Positions 51,985 to 62,050 are shown, counted from the first letter of the stretch. The stretch is DNA of 64,000 bases from Bryobacterales bacterium (GCA_016716385.1 JADJWL010000006.1:1-64000); one strand, 5' to 3'. Numbers and translations are program-made. Notes: a model not told the origin generated them from the letters alone.

Positions 51985-52080
51985 TGGAGACCGGGCTGGG
52001 AATCGAACCCAGCAGCGCATGCCTGGCACGCGCTCAACGGGTTTGCAGCCCGCGGGAAGCGCCAGCTTCCTGTACCGGCC
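51985..52080 (-). tRNA. selenocysteine-tRNA-like tRNA with Cys anticodon GCA
   Basis: On the minus strand from 52080: acceptor GGCCGG pairs with CCGGTC (one G-U). The D arm GGAAGC-TGGC-GCTTCC is a 6-bp stem with a 4-nt loop. The anticodon arm is GCGGG-CTGCAAA-CCCGT with GCA at 52046-52044. A long variable arm AGCGCGTG-CCAGG-CATGCGCT has 8 bp. The T arm is CTGGG-TTCGATT-CCCAG; then an unpaired C, U73 and encoded CCA. The extended D stem, tiny D loop and long variable arm are tRNA-Sec features, but the anticodon and U73 are cysteine identity elements. The body is 93 nt, 55 nt from the normal tRNA-Cys gene. Confidence 0.88.
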
Positions 52081-52122
52081 CGCTTGACAGCTTCGCGATT
52101 CAGTGCGCAGAGGCGCGACGAG

Positions 52123-52464
52123 TCATGCATCGCGGCCGTGTTCGCTCACTTCGCCATGCAACTCGGCGACATGCTTCCGCAGCAACGCCAGGGTCCGGCG
52201 GCCGTTTGCGGTCAGCCGGTACTCTTTGCGGCCATTCTCCCCGTCTGAGCTGCGCAGCCAGCCGTGAGCTTCCATGCGGCGCAGGAGTGGATACAGCGTT
52301 CCGGGGCTGATGGCGTAACCGTGACGCCGCAACTCCTCGGCAATCCACTGGCCGTATATCGGACCCTCTGCCGCGTGGTACAGAATATGGACCTTCCAGA
52401 AGCCAATGAGGATCTCGCGAGTTACCGGATCGCTTGTGCGGATTTGGCGCTTCGCGCTTGACAT
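52123..52464 (-). CDS. PadR-family transcriptional regulator
   Basis: The 113-residue protein has the PadR winged helix (FWKVHILYHAAEGPIYGQWIAEELRRHGYAISPGTLYPLLRRMEAHGWLRS in overall pattern, then YRLTANGRRTLA). PadR proteins are ligand-responsive repressors, often of efflux genes. It is divergent from the TolC/RND operon with a 70-bp gap holding an inverted repeat, so it very probably controls that operon and itself. Confidence 0.9.
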   Translation of the reverse strand: MSSAKRQIRTSDPVTREILIGFWKVHILYHAAEGPIYGQWIAEELRRHGYAISPGTLYPLLRRMEAHGWLRSSDGENGRKEYRLTANGRRTLALLRKHVAELHGEVSEHGRDA

Positions 52465-52482
52465 ACGGCTCTCGCCCTCATA

Positions 52483-52512
52483 CTATCGGATTTCGTAGAC
52501 GGTTGTCGATAG
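52483..52512. promoter_or_regulatory. candidate PadR operator
   Basis: CTATCG (52483-52488) and CGATAG (52507-52512) form an inverted repeat with an 18-bp spacer in the 70-bp gap between padR and the efflux operon. The centre-to-centre distance of 24 bp is about two helical turns. It differs from the AT-rich ATGT/ACAT operator of classical PadR, so it is a candidate only. Confidence 0.4.
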
Positions 52513-52534
52513 CCATTCGCGCCATCGAGGGAGA

Positions 52535-53911
52535 ATGACGATACTCAAAGGCCGCGCGCGGGCGATTCTGCTTTTCTTGCCGATTGTGCCCGCCTACCCG
52601 CAACTGCCGATGGGGCTCGCTGACGCCGTGGAGCGCGCCCGCGAGCACTACCCGTCCGTCGCCGTCTCACGCTCTCAGGTGGAGGCGGCCGCGGCGGGGA
52701 TCCGGCTGGCGCGGACCAGCTACCGGCCGAGACTCGACTCGATTGCGCAGGTGAACCGGGCGACGCGGAACAACCTGTACGGCATGCTGCTGATGCAGCC
52801 GGTGATCTCGCCGATCAGCGGGCCGCCGGTCGAGGAGACCAGCACTGCGAGTGTGTTCGGCAGCGCCGTGGGCTTGCTCTTTGACTGGGAGCCTTTCGAT
52901 TTCGGCCTCCGCCGCGCCCAGGTCGAGCTGGCCGAGAGTGCGCGCCGGCGCACGGATGCCGCGGTGGTTCGCAGCCAGTTCGAAGCTGGCGCGGCGGCGG
53001 CCGATGCGTATCTGACCGTGATGGCGGCGCGCGAGACCGTCAAGGCGGCCCGTGCCGGCGTGGAGCGCAGCCATGTCTGGCTCAAAGTGGTCCAGGCGCT
53101 CGTGCGGGCGGAACTGCGTCCCGGTGCGGATGAGGCGCTGGCTCAGGCTGAACTGGCAGCCGCCGAAGCCCAGGTGATTCAGGGCGAACTGGCGATTGCC
53201 GACGCCACCGCGCTCCTGGCCGGGCTGACCGGTAGCACACCGGCTACGCTGCAGGTGGACGAGGGGCGCATGCTGGCAATGCCGGAGGAACAGACTGCGC
53301 CGGGAGGAGAACTGGCGGCGAATCCTCTTGCGCGCGAACAGAGCGCCGCCGTCGACGAAGCGCGGTCCAGACTCAGGACGCTGGACAAGCAGTGGGTCCC
53401 GCGGTTCTCCGTGCAAGGGACGAGCTATGCCCGCGGCACCGGCGCTCGTCCCGATTTCACCGTCCTGGGCGGTGCGAACGGTCTCGCCCCAACTTTCTAC
53501 AACTGGGGCCTCGGCTTCTCCGTCCAATTTCCCCTGCTGGAAAACGAACCGGTCCGCGCGCGCCAGGCGGAACAATCGGCCAACATCCGCACCGAGGAGA
53601 ATCGCTACAAACTTATCCTCACGGAACTCGAAACGCGCCGCAACAGGGCCCTGGCCGCGGTCGACGCCGCGCGCCGGATGGCCCGCCTCACGCCAACACA
53701 ACTGGCCGCCGCACGCACCGCGGAAACCCAGGCTCAGGCCCGCTACAAAGCAGGTCTGGCGTCTGTGATGGAAGTTGCGGACACGCAGCGCCTGCTCGCG
53801 CAGTCGGAGATCGATGACGGTCTGGCGCGTCTTAACGTCTGGCGGGCTGTGCTTGCATTGCGTACGGCGGAGGGAGATCTGGAGCCCTTCCTGCGGATGG
53901 CGGGGAACTAG
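52535..53911 (+). CDS. TolC-family outer membrane efflux protein
   Basis: The 458-residue protein has a signal-like start (ILLFLPIVPAYPQ) and the paired long helical repeats of TolC proteins (LADAVERAREHYPSVAVSRSQVEAAAAGIRLA-type, and again TPTQLAAARTAETQAQARYKAGLASVMEV). It provides the outer-membrane tunnel. It is the first gene of tolC-like, RND, MFP and cytochrome genes, which are 3 nt apart or overlapping. Confidence 0.88.
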   Translation: MTILKGRARAILLFLPIVPAYPQLPMGLADAVERAREHYPSVAVSRSQVEAAAAGIRLARTSYRPRLDSIAQVNRATRNNLYGMLLMQPVISPISGPPVEETSTASVFGSAVGLLFDWEPFDFGLRRAQVELAESARRRTDAAVVRSQFEAGAAAADAYLTVMAARETVKAARAGVERSHVWLKVVQALVRAELRPGADEALAQAELAAAEAQVIQGELAIADATALLAGLTGSTPATLQVDEGRMLAMPEEQTAPGGELAANPLAREQSAAVDEARSRLRTLDKQWVPRFSVQGTSYARGTGARPDFTVLGGANGLAPTFYNWGLGFSVQFPLLENEPVRARQAEQSANIRTEENRYKLILTELETRRNRALAAVDAARRMARLTPTQLAAARTAETQAQARYKAGLASVMEVADTQRLLAQSEIDDGLARLNVWRAVLALRTAEGDLEPFLRMAGN

Positions 53912-53914
53912 ACC

Positions 53915-56900
53915 ATGTGGCTGATCCACATCGCCATGCGCCGGCCGGTGACTGTGCTGATGGTGATTGCCGGCGTAGCGCTCTGCTCCATCCTCGCGAT
54001 CCAGCGCATGAAGGCCGACATCTTCCCGCAACTGGGCACGCCGGTCATCTACGTCGCGCAGCCCTACGGCGGCATGGATCCGGCGCAGATGGAAGGGTAC
54101 CTCGTCAACTATTACGAGTATCACTTCCTTTACATCAGCGGCATTGATTACGTCGAGTCGCGCTCCATCCAGGGCGCTTCGATCATGAAGCTGCACTTCC
54201 ACGAGGGCACGGACATGGCACAGGCCATGGCCGAGACGGTGGCGCAGGTGAACCGGTCGCGCGCATTCATGCCGCCAGGCACGGTGCCGCCCTTCGTAAC
54301 CCGCTTCGACGCCGGCAGCGTCCCCGTTGGCTACCTAGTGTTCTCGAGTGAGACGCGCAATGTCGATGAGATCTCCGACCTGGCGCTGTTCCGCGTACGT
54401 CCGATGTTCTCGCGCCTTCCGGGCGTCTCGGCGCCGCCTCCGTTCGGCGGCACTGCGCGCAGTCTTGTCGTGCGGGTGGATCCGGACAAGCTGCGCGCGT
54501 ACGGCCTTTCTCCAGACGAAGTCGTTCAGGCGATCGCTACTACCAACACTTTGTCGCCCTCCGGCAATCTGCGAATGGGCGACCTCAACCGGATCGCGCC
54601 GCTCAACGCGACCGTGATCGAAGCCGCGGAGTTGAACGACATCCCGATCCGCCGCGGCGTAGGCCCCACGGTCTTCCTGCGCGATATCGGCTACGCCGAG
54701 GACGCGGCGGACATCCTCACGAGCTATGCGCTGGTGAATGGACGCCGCGCCGTCTACATCGCCGCAACCAAGCGCGCCGACGCCTCCACTCTCGACGTCG
54801 TCCGCAACATCCGCCAGGCGCTGCCGTCGTTCCGCGCGGCGATTCCCGAGGATATCGCAGTCTCGTTCGAACTCGACCAATCGTTTTACGTCACCAACGC
54901 TCTGCGGGCGCTGCTCCAGGAGGGTCTCATGAGCGCCGCGCTGACCGGACTCATGATTCTGTTGATGCTGCGCAGCCTGCGGACCGCGCTGGTGGTGGTC
55001 ACGACGATTCCTGTCGCGCTGCTTTCGGCGGTTGTTGCGCTCTGGGCCTTCGGACAATCTTTGAACCTGATGACACTGGGCGGCCTGACGCTGGCGATCG
55101 GCATTCTCGTGGATGAATCGGTGGTTGCGGTGGAGAACATCCACACGCATCTCGGGCGCGACAAGTCGACCGCACGCGCGGTGCTCGAAGCCAGCCGCGA
55201 AGTGGTGGTTCCACGTCTGCTGGCTATGTTGTCGGTGGTGGCGGTATTCGCGCCGTCGTTCTTCATGGCGGGCGTGGCCCGAGCGATGTTCGTCCCGCTC
55301 GGTCTCGCGGTTGCCTTCGCGATGATCGCGTCCTACTTTCTGGCGAGCACGCTAGTGCCGGTTCTTGAAACGTGGCTGAACCGGGGTTACCGGAAGCGCG
55401 AGGAGGCCGCCGGGTGGTTCGACCGGTTCGGCGGGTTCTCCGCGCACTTGATGGCGTATCGGTGGGTCATCCTCGGCGTCTACCTCGTCTCCGCTTCCGC
55501 GATCGTCTTCTTTGTGGGCCGCGGCTTGGGCACGGACATCTTTCCGCCAATGGACACGGGGCTCGTCCAGATGCGCCTGCGCGCGCCGACGGGGACGCGC
55601 GTCGAGCGCACCGAGCGCATTGTGCAGCAGGTTCTGGCAGAGATTCACGCGCAAGCTGGAGAGTCGAATGTTGCCAGCTCGCTTGCGTTTATCGGCGTGC
55701 AGCCTTCTGCATATCCCGTGAACCTGATCTTCCTGTGGACCAGCGGCCCCCACGAGGCCGTGATGCAGGTTTCGTTGCGGCCCGGGGTCTCCACCGCGGA
55801 GCTCCAGGAGCGGCTGCGCCGCCGGATTCCCGAGATCTCTCCAGGGACCAGCGTCACCTTCGAAGCAGCCGATCTGGTTAGCCAGGTAATGAGCTTCGGC
55901 GCGCCGACGCCGGTCGAGGTCGCGGTGACCAGTCCGAATCTTGCAGTGAATCGCCAGTACGCCGATTCGATTGCCGCGGCATTGGGCAAACTGGATACCT
56001 TGCGTGACGTCGCCCTGGGCGAGCTGCTCGACTACCCAGCTGTGAACATCCGCGTCGACCGCGAGCGCGCCGCTCAGCTTGGCGTCACCATGACCGATAT
56101 CGGGCGGGCGCTTGCGCCGGCGACGTGGTCGAGCCGCTTCACGACACCGGTGTACTGGGCCGACCCGAGGTCCGGCATTGCCTACCAGGTGCAGGTCGAG
56201 ATCCCGCAGTCGCGGCTTTCCTCCGTGGAAGACCTGCAGCGGATTCCCGTGCGGACAGGCACTCTGTTGAGCGACCTGGCGGACTTGAGTTTGGGGAATA
56301 CGACGGGCGAGTATCATCGCTACAACATGCAGCGCATGATCACTGTGAATGCCAACATCCGGGGGACGGATCTCGAAACCGCCTCCCGGCAGATCGACGC
56401 GGTGCTCCAGGGGCTTCCGGAGCCGCCTCGCGGAGTCAGTGTCACGGTGCGGGGACAACTCGCGCCGCTGGCAGTCATGGTCGAGAATCTGACGCTTGGT
56501 TTATCGCTGTCGATCGTTGCGGTGTTTCTGCTTCTGGCTGCGTATTTCCAGTCGATCCGTGTCGCGTTCACGGTTCTGCTGGCGATCCCCTCGGTGCTGG
56601 CGGGGGTCAGCCTGGCGCTGCTGGTCACCGGGACAACGCTCAATCTGCAATCGTTCATGGGGGCGATGATGGCGGTCGGCATCTCGGTTGCGAACACGAT
56701 CCTGCTGTGCACATTCGCCGACCAGGCGCGGCGCGGCGGGCTCCCCGCCGCCGAAGCCGCGGCCGAAGCCGCGCGCACCCGCATCCGGCCCGTTCTGATG
56801 ACCAGCATCGTGATGATCTCCGGCATGATGCCTCTGGCCTTAGGTTCGGCGCAGACGGCGCCGCTCGGCATCGCCGTGATCGGGGGGCTGGCGGCAGCGA

Positions 56901-57019
56901 CCTTCACGACGCTGTTCGTCATTCCCGCGGCGTTCGCCATCGTCGAAGGCCGCAGCAGCACGGCATCGCCGTCGATCGATCCGGATGATCCAGGGAGTCC
57001 GCACTATGACCGGGCGTAA
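53915..57019 (+). CDS. RND efflux transporter permease
   Basis: The 1034-residue protein has the 12-helix RND layout: helix 1 after MWLIHIAMRRPVTVLMVIAG, two large periplasmic loops, and the helix-4 proton-relay region GILVDESVVAVENI (Asp-Glu where multidrug pumps have Asp-Asp). It should drive export of hydrophobic or toxic compounds; the substrate is unknown. It works with the neighbouring TolC-like and MFP proteins. Confidence 0.92.
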   Translation: MWLIHIAMRRPVTVLMVIAGVALCSILAIQRMKADIFPQLGTPVIYVAQPYGGMDPAQMEGYLVNYYEYHFLYISGIDYVESRSIQGASIMKLHFHEGTDMAQAMAETVAQVNRSRAFMPPGTVPPFVTRFDAGSVPVGYLVFSSETRNVDEISDLALFRVRPMFSRLPGVSAPPPFGGTARSLVVRVDPDKLRAYGLSPDEVVQAIATTNTLSPSGNLRMGDLNRIAPLNATVIEAAELNDIPIRRGVGPTVFLRDIGYAEDAADILTSYALVNGRRAVYIAATKRADASTLDVVRNIRQALPSFRAAIPEDIAVSFELDQSFYVTNALRALLQEGLMSAALTGLMILLMLRSLRTALVVVTTIPVALLSAVVALWAFGQSLNLMTLGGLTLAIGILVDESVVAVENIHTHLGRDKSTARAVLEASREVVVPRLLAMLSVVAVFAPSFFMAGVARAMFVPLGLAVAFAMIASYFLASTLVPVLETWLNRGYRKREEAAGWFDRFGGFSAHLMAYRWVILGVYLVSASAIVFFVGRGLGTDIFPPMDTGLVQMRLRAPTGTRVERTERIVQQVLAEIHAQAGESNVASSLAFIGVQPSAYPVNLIFLWTSGPHEAVMQVSLRPGVSTAELQERLRRRIPEISPGTSVTFEAADLVSQVMSFGAPTPVEVAVTSPNLAVNRQYADSIAAALGKLDTLRDVALGELLDYPAVNIRVDRERAAQLGVTMTDIGRALAPATWSSRFTTPVYWADPRSGIAYQVQVEIPQSRLSSVEDLQRIPVRTGTLLSDLADLSLGNTTGEYHRYNMQRMITVNANIRGTDLETASRQIDAVLQGLPEPPRGVSVTVRGQLAPLAVMVENLTLGLSLSIVAVFLLLAAYFQSIRVAFTVLLAIPSVLAGVSLALLVTGTTLNLQSFMGAMMAVGISVANTILLCTFADQARRGGLPAAEAAAEAARTRIRPVLMTSIVMISGMMPLALGSAQTAPLGIAVIGGLAAATFTTLFVIPAAFAIVEGRSSTASPSIDPDDPGSPHYDRA

Positions 57020-58109
57020 GAATACCGTTCTCAGCTTCTGCATTCTCGGCCTCGCCTCCAGCGCATTCGCCCAGGAGCCGGTACGGGCGAAACTGGTCGA
57101 GGTGATCTCGAGGCCGCTCGAAGGAACGTCCACACTGCCCGGCGAGCTTGCGTCCTTCCGCACGATCGGCGTCCATGCGCGCGTCTCGGGGTTTGTCGAG
57201 TCGGTTCGGGTCGACCGGGGCTCGAAAGTCCGCAAAGGCGACGTCCTGGCCACGGTCACGGCGCCGGAAATGGAGGCGCGGGTCGCGGAATTGCGGGCGC
57301 GCGTCGTCGAGGTGGAGTCGCGGCGGGCGGAGGCGCAAGCCCGGCTTGTCGCGGCGGAGAGTACGTTGAACCGCTTGCGCGAGGCGGCCAGGACGCCGGG
57401 AGTTGTGGCGGGCAACGACATCGTCCTGGCGGAGGCGGCAGTGGAAGCGGAGCGGGGCAGGATCGCCTCGATTGACAAGAGCGCCGAGGCGGCGAGGGCG
57501 TCGGTCGCTGCCTTTGAGGAAATGATGCGATACCTCGATGTCCGCGCGGAGTTCGACGGCGTCATCTCTGAGCGGCTCGCGCATGAAGGGAGCCTCGCCG
57601 GACCCGAGAACAAGGAAGGACAGCCGCTGTTCCAGCTTGACCAGGTGGATCGCCTGCGCCTGGTGGTGGCGGTGCCGGAGTCTTTGGTGGGAGGCATCCG
57701 GCGCGGTGCGCGCGTCACCTTCCAGGTGGCCGCCCACCGCGGAGAGGCCTTCACGGGCGTGGTCGCCCGGCCGGCGCTCACGGTAGATGCAAAGACGCGG
57801 ACGATGCCGGTCGAGCTCGACGTGCAAAACCCCGGCGGCCGTCTGGCTCCGGGAATGTACGCCGAGGTTGCCTGGCCGCAAGGCCGCGGACGGCCGAGCC
57901 TGCTGGTGCCGCCGCGCGCGATCAAAGCAACGACCGAGCGCGTGTTCGTGGTCCGGGTGGCGGAGGGCGCCGCCGAATGGGTCGACGTGCGGCGCGGGGC
58001 GCAGGTGGGCGATCTTGTCGAGGTGTTCGGCGATCTCCGCGCCGGCGACCGGATCTTCGAGCGCGCCACCGACGAGGTCCGGCCGGGGGCCAGGGTGACG
58101 GCGGAATGA
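57006..58109 (+). CDS. RND efflux membrane fusion (periplasmic adaptor) protein
   Basis: ATG 57006 overlaps the permease gene by 14 nt and gives 367 residues. A signal peptide (VLSFCILGLASSAFAQ) is followed by a biotinyl-lipoyl-like part (VHARVSGFVESVRVDRGSKVRKGDVLATV), a coiled-coil hairpin (EARVAELRARVVEVESRRAE) and a beta-barrel (LVVAVPESLVGGIRRGARVTF). It bridges the inner-membrane pump and the outer-membrane tunnel. Confidence 0.9.
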   Translation: MTGRKNTVLSFCILGLASSAFAQEPVRAKLVEVISRPLEGTSTLPGELASFRTIGVHARVSGFVESVRVDRGSKVRKGDVLATVTAPEMEARVAELRARVVEVESRRAEAQARLVAAESTLNRLREAARTPGVVAGNDIVLAEAAVEAERGRIASIDKSAEAARASVAAFEEMMRYLDVRAEFDGVISERLAHEGSLAGPENKEGQPLFQLDQVDRLRLVVAVPESLVGGIRRGARVTFQVAAHRGEAFTGVVARPALTVDAKTRTMPVELDVQNPGGRLAPGMYAEVAWPQGRGRPSLLVPPRAIKATTERVFVVRVAEGAAEWVDVRRGAQVGDLVEVFGDLRAGDRIFERATDEVRPGARVTAE

Positions 58110-58618
58110 AACGTCTGATCCTCTCTGGGACGTGGGTCCTCGCCATGCTGATGGCTGCTCAGCAGGTCCCCGAACTGGGTTCGAAGACGAGGATTCCGGT
58201 CAAGGCGATATCGGTCGTGCTCTTCCAGCCGGCCACGCCTGAGGCGGTCAAGGCCCTAGCCGGGCGGCTGGAACCGCTTGGCGTGCAGGTGACGGCGAGC
58301 AGCGAGACGGCTCCGTACGCCCTCCTGGTGGACAAGGGCCGTTTCGTCCGCCGCGTCTTCCGCGAGCGCCAGAGCATCCCGGAAGAGGTCAGACTGTGGC
58401 TTGCGGGGAGGGCAATGTACCGCTCGCAATGCGCCCGCTGCCACGGCGAGGATGGCCGCGACGAAGGCTACCCCGGGACCAAATCGATGGCGGGCATCGG
58501 CAACCGGTATTCGGAAGACGAGATCGAACGCCGCACCGGACTGGCGGGCTTCGTCGACCTGAGCTCTTTGACCGTTGAGCAGCGCCGCGCCTTGACGATC
58601 TTCACCGCGGGCCTGTGA
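58106..58618 (+). CDS. exported monoheme cytochrome c in the efflux operon
   Basis: ATG 58106 overlaps the adaptor stop (ATGA) and gives 170 residues. After a signal peptide (MKRLILSGTWVLAMLMAAQ) comes an ~80-residue region with no recognised domain. A cytochrome c domain with CARCH (Cys109, Cys112, His113) and a likely Met128 ligand (KSMAGIGNRY) follows. Cytochromes are not standard parts of RND operons. It may link export to redox state or simply be co-regulated (inference). Confidence 0.82.
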   Translation: MKRLILSGTWVLAMLMAAQQVPELGSKTRIPVKAISVVLFQPATPEAVKALAGRLEPLGVQVTASSETAPYALLVDKGRFVRRVFRERQSIPEEVRLWLAGRAMYRSQCARCHGEDGRDEGYPGTKSMAGIGNRYSEDEIERRTGLAGFVDLSSLTVEQRRALTIFTAGL

Positions 58619-58633
58619 AGGCCCCCGGGGCGG

Positions 58634-58639
58634 TAGAAT
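58634..58639 (+). promoter_or_regulatory. candidate -10 element for the mutase operon
   Basis: TAGAAT ends 11 nt before the ATG of the mutase large subunit, allowing a leader of only a few nucleotides. GGGGTAATCG lies between; GGGG is at best a weak ribosome binding site. GGGCC/GGCCC (58609-58624), spanning the end of the upstream gene, may be a short hairpin. Confidence 0.35.
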
Positions 58640-58650
58640 CGGGGTAATCG

Positions 58651-60240
<1,590 letters not shown>

Positions 60241-60285
60241 CGCTCCCGCCCGCCTACCAGGCCGCGCGGGAACGTGCCCAGACCG

Positions 60286-60678
60286 ATGGAACAGCGAATT
60301 CGGGTGCTGGTTGCGAAACCGGGGCTCGACGGACATGACCGGGGCGCGAAAATCATCGCCCGTGCCCTCCGCGATGCGGGCATGGAGGTGATCTACACGG
60401 GCTTGCGCCAAACCCCCGAGATGATCGTCGAAGCCGCGCTCCAGGAAGACGTGCAGGTGATCGGGCTGTCGATCCTGTCCGGCGCGCATGGCGCCATCGT
60501 GCCCCGCGTTCTCGAATTGCTCCGGCAGAAGGAGATGGACGACGTGAAGGTCATTGTAGGCGGGATCGTCCCCGACGAGGATGCCAGCGAATTGAAGCGG
60601 CTCGGCGTGGCCGGTGTGTTCCAACCCGGCGCCAGCCTCAACGAGATTGTCGAGTTTGTGCGGAGTCTGGTGGTATGA
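60286..60678 (+). CDS. B12-binding small subunit of the acyl-CoA mutase
   Basis: The 130-residue protein matches the cobalamin-binding domain of methylmalonyl-CoA mutases: VLVAKPGLDGHDRGAK contains the DxHxxG motif (Asp15, His17, Gly20) whose His displaces the lower B12 ligand, and VGGIVPDED and GVAGVFQPGAS follow. ATG 60286 is chosen for fit with family starts; GTG 60274 is possible. Its stop overlaps the NYN gene as ATGA. Confidence 0.92.
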   Translation: MEQRIRVLVAKPGLDGHDRGAKIIARALRDAGMEVIYTGLRQTPEMIVEAALQEDVQVIGLSILSGAHGAIVPRVLELLRQKEMDDVKVIVGGIVPDEDASELKRLGVAGVFQPGASLNEIVEFVRSLVV

Positions 60679-61985
60679 ATACACGCCCCGCGAAAGGATT
60701 GGATGGAATGCAGGAGAAGTTGAAGATTGCGGTGTTTATCGACTTTGACAACATCGAGATCGGTGTGAAGTCGACGCTGCAGCGGGAGTTTGACGTCGCG
60801 GCCGTGCTGGATGCGCTGAAGGAGCGCGGCGAGATTGTGACCAAGGTGGCTTATGCCAACTGGGGCCGCATGGAGACGTCGACGAAGCGGATGGCCGAGC
60901 ACGCGGTGCAGATGGTGCAGCGCGACCCCTCTCCGCGCGGGGACAAGAACGGCGCGGACATCAACCTGTCGCTGGACGCGCTGGAAATGGCCTTCACGCA
61001 CGATCATATCAACGCGTTCGCCATCGTCAGCGGCGACAGCGATTTCATCGCGCTGGTCAATAAGTTGAAGCAGTACAACAAGGTGGTGTTCGTCGTGGGT
61101 GGCCGGGCGTTCACGAGCACGATTCTGCAGAAGAACTGTCACGAGTTCGTCAGCTATGAGTCGCTGCTGGACGACGGACCGAAGCGGAGCCCGCAAGGTG
61201 GCAGCGGCGGCAGCCAGGGCGACCGCGGGCCGCGCCCGCCGCGCCGGCAGCCGCTCGAACTGGCCCAGGCCATGCCTCTGGTGGACCGGGCGCTGCAGGC
61301 GCTCGAGCGCCGCGAAGTGCGGCCGCAGCTTGGCCTGCTCAAGTCGACCATGCTGCAACTCGATTCGAGTTTCAGCGAGAAGGCATACGGCGCCGGGTCA
61401 TTCAGTGACTTCGTGGAGAAGCTGAACAAGGCCAACCTGATCACGGTGACCGGCGGCGAGGGCCGGTATCTCATTGCTCGCAAGGGCCTGTCGGAGCCGG
61501 ACAAGAAGACCGTTCACCCCGAGGAAGCGCTGCCCGCGTTGCGGGAGGTGTTGGAGACGCACCGCCTGGAGGTGGATGGCGGAATCCCCTCGGATACTCT
61601 GCAGGAATGGGTGAAGGGGGAGTTCCCGGACTTTGACTGGGCCCGCTTCGGATTCCAGGAGTTCGGCGAACTATTGAACTACGCGCAGGATCAACTGGTC
61701 GTGCGGCTCGAACCGACCGAGGAATCGGGAGTGATCGTCTTCCTGGGAGCGGAATTCCACCCGCCGGCGGAGCCGGAACGGGAACCGGAGCCGCTGTCGG
61801 ATGAAGAGGATGACGGGCCGCAACCGGTCGTGCCGGGCCAGCCGACCGCGGTCGAAGTGAACGATCCGCCGCCGCCGAAGGCTCCGGTGAAGCGGACCGC
61901 CCGGAAGCGTACCCCGAAAGTTGTGGACGGCAATACTGTGAAGCCCCCGCGTCCGCGGCGTCCGCGGAAGAAGCCGGACGCTTAG
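60675..61985 (+). CDS. NYN-domain putative RNase with OST-HTH/LOTUS-like domains
   Basis: The 436-residue protein starts with a NYN (LabA/DUF88-like) PIN-fold domain: VFIDFDNIEIG, KNGADINLSLDALEMA and VSGDSDFIALVNKLK supply the acidic metal-binding residues. After a Gly/Arg linker, residues about 195-275 and 285-355 look like two OST-HTH/LOTUS winged-helix RNA-binding units (LLKSTMLQLDSSFSEKAYG, LQEWVKGEFPDFDWARFG). An acidic then basic proline-rich tail follows. It probably binds and cuts RNA. It is translationally coupled to the mutase subunit. Confidence 0.8.
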   Translation: MNTRPAKGLDGMQEKLKIAVFIDFDNIEIGVKSTLQREFDVAAVLDALKERGEIVTKVAYANWGRMETSTKRMAEHAVQMVQRDPSPRGDKNGADINLSLDALEMAFTHDHINAFAIVSGDSDFIALVNKLKQYNKVVFVVGGRAFTSTILQKNCHEFVSYESLLDDGPKRSPQGGSGGSQGDRGPRPPRRQPLELAQAMPLVDRALQALERREVRPQLGLLKSTMLQLDSSFSEKAYGAGSFSDFVEKLNKANLITVTGGEGRYLIARKGLSEPDKKTVHPEEALPALREVLETHRLEVDGGIPSDTLQEWVKGEFPDFDWARFGFQEFGELLNYAQDQLVVRLEPTEESGVIVFLGAEFHPPAEPEREPEPLSDEEDDGPQPVVPGQPTAVEVNDPPPPKAPVKRTARKRTPKVVDGNTVKPPRPRRPRKKPDA

Positions 61986-62011
61986 GCTCCACTCCACTCC
62001 TGAACTCGCCT

Positions 62012-62050
62012 GGCGGGCCGATATGTCCTAGTAAGGACAGAAGGCCCGCC
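62012..62050 (+). promoter_or_regulatory. nested hairpin covering the flbD ribosome-binding region
   Basis: GGCGGGCC (62012-62019) pairs perfectly with GGCCCGCC (62043-62050). Inside, TGTCCT (62024-62029) pairs perfectly with AGGACA (62034-62039) around an AGTA loop. The two stems are separated by GATA and GAA. The 3' arm ends directly at the flbD ATG and the only Shine-Dalgarno-like AAGGA (62033-62037) lies in the inner stem, so the folded RNA would hide the start site. It could instead be a terminator for the upstream gene, but no T-run follows. Confidence 0.6.

Noticed and set aside
51985..52080. Reading the second tRNA as an ordinary tRNA-Cys with an intron or as a degenerate copy
   Set aside because: All arms pair well, including an 8-bp variable arm and 6-bp D stem, so neither an intron nor decay is needed.
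52667..54202. 511-codon minus-strand open frame
   Set aside because: It runs antisense across the TolC-like and RND genes and has no motif.
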